This document shows, in pieces, positions 63,730 through 64,000 of a DNA stretch of 64,000 nt. The stretch is taken from contig NZ_CP029254.1 of the NCBI RefSeq assembly GCF_003122365.1, forward strand, positions 1,441,001 to 1,505,000. The letters run 5' to 3'. Position 1 is the stretch's first letter. Each line of letters starts with the position of its first letter. The stretch comes from Streptomyces spongiicola (GTDB lineage: Bacteria > Actinomycetota > Actinomycetes > Streptomycetales > Streptomycetaceae). A program made the translations under genes and the position numbers. The notes beneath the pieces were generated by a model. The model did no database searches. It was given only the letters and a program-made list of their open reading frames with translations, and was not told the DNA's origin.

Positions 63730-64000
63730 TTACACATCTGCCTGTCGGTCCAGCACGGACGCCAGGGCCTGCTCGAATCCGGAGGCCTCGCCTGCCCCGC
63801 GGGTCGGGTCCTGTTGCCGTACGTCGATGACATGGCCGGTCAGCTCGGAAAGCAGCACGTCCAGCGAGGTCCGGGCCACGGCCTCGGAGGACAGCAGCGA
63901 ACCGGCCGGCTCCCGGCCGAACGCCTTGGTGCGCATCGGTGTGGCCGTGCGCTCGGGGTTGACGCAATTCACCCGGATCCCGTCGGCCGCCCATTCGTCG
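63730..64000 (-). CDS. C-terminal part of an SDR-type reductase (cytidylyltransferase/SDR fusion?)
   Basis: Only the last 89 codons are in the window; TAA stop. [20 protein letters not shown] and [11 protein letters not shown] match the C-terminal side of short-chain dehydrogenases (the G-I-R-V-N-x-x-x-P-x-x-x-T-P-M pattern). [20 protein letters not shown] matches the ending of the fused cytidylyltransferase/SDR proteins that make CDP-ribitol or similar. A place upstream of a glycerophosphotransferase fits. The N-terminal domain cannot be seen, so the fusion is an inference. Confidence 0.75.
   Translation of the reverse strand, partial: DEWAADGIRVNCVNPERTATPMRTKAFGREPAGSLLSSEAVARTSLDVLLSELTGHVIDVRQQDPTRGAGEASGFEQALASVLDRQADV

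Overview
The window is very GC-rich chromosomal DNA. It uses GTG, TTG and probably CTG starts freely, and its genes are packed into short operons separated by GC-rich spacers full of short tandem repeats. Together with gene content (LCP/LytR-type wall protein, ComEA/ComEC, CIRCE-controlled hrcA-dnaJ, DUF3097 and several actinomycete-only small proteins) this points to Streptomyces or a close relative. Most of it looks like conserved core chromosome.

Layout. 1-7.1 kb: an operon read leftwards, phoH - ybeY - CBS/CNNM transporter - MmcQ/YjbR - cytidine-deaminase-like - (spacer, WxL/DUF916 cell-surface pair) - era (cut by the window edge). 7.4-13.1 kb: PfkB kinase, MFS exporter, adenine/adenosine deaminase, RNase Z and a HIT protein. 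13.4-18.8 kb: a lipoprotein, rsmE, a nitronate monooxygenase and the heat-shock pair hrcA-dnaJ behind a clear CIRCE operator. 18.9-30 kb: an MBL hydrolase, DUF3097, a DinB-like protein, hemW, a long-chain acyl-CoA ligase, lepA, rpsT and holA. 30-34.4 kb: comEA-comEC. 34.9-40 kb: DegV, a coiled-coil membrane protein and leuS behind a leucine-rich leader peptide and terminator (an attenuator). 40.4-43.6 kb: a cytochrome-b-like membrane protein translationally coupled to a NuoF-like flavo/iron-sulfur protein.

43,683-48,581 is a foreign insert of about 4.9 kb. It has perfect 12-bp inverted ends, is flanked by a 9-bp direct repeat, and sits against the 3' end of a tRNA-Ala(GGC) gene. It carries a degenerate GyrB-like GHKL ATPase domain, a coiled-coil/winged-helix protein, an XRE regulator, and an overlapping pair: a tyrosine-recombinase-like protein that has lost most catalytic residues and a large DDE-type transposase with a Cys-rich insertion. 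This is the most unusual part of the window.

48.6-54.2 kb: two identical tRNA-Ala genes around a two-gene zinc-ribbon operon, then nadD - LCP protein - rsfS - histidine phosphatase (CTG start). 54.5-60.8 kb: an M48 protease, two related membrane proteins, proA, a small protein and proB. 60.8-64 kb: an MFS-transporter remnant between matching 15-bp repeats, a CDP-glycerol glycerophosphotransferase-type teichoic acid enzyme, and the C-terminal end of a cytidylyltransferase/SDR-type reductase, i.e. the start of a wall-polymer locus.

No rRNA, CRISPR array, phage or secondary-metabolite cluster was seen.
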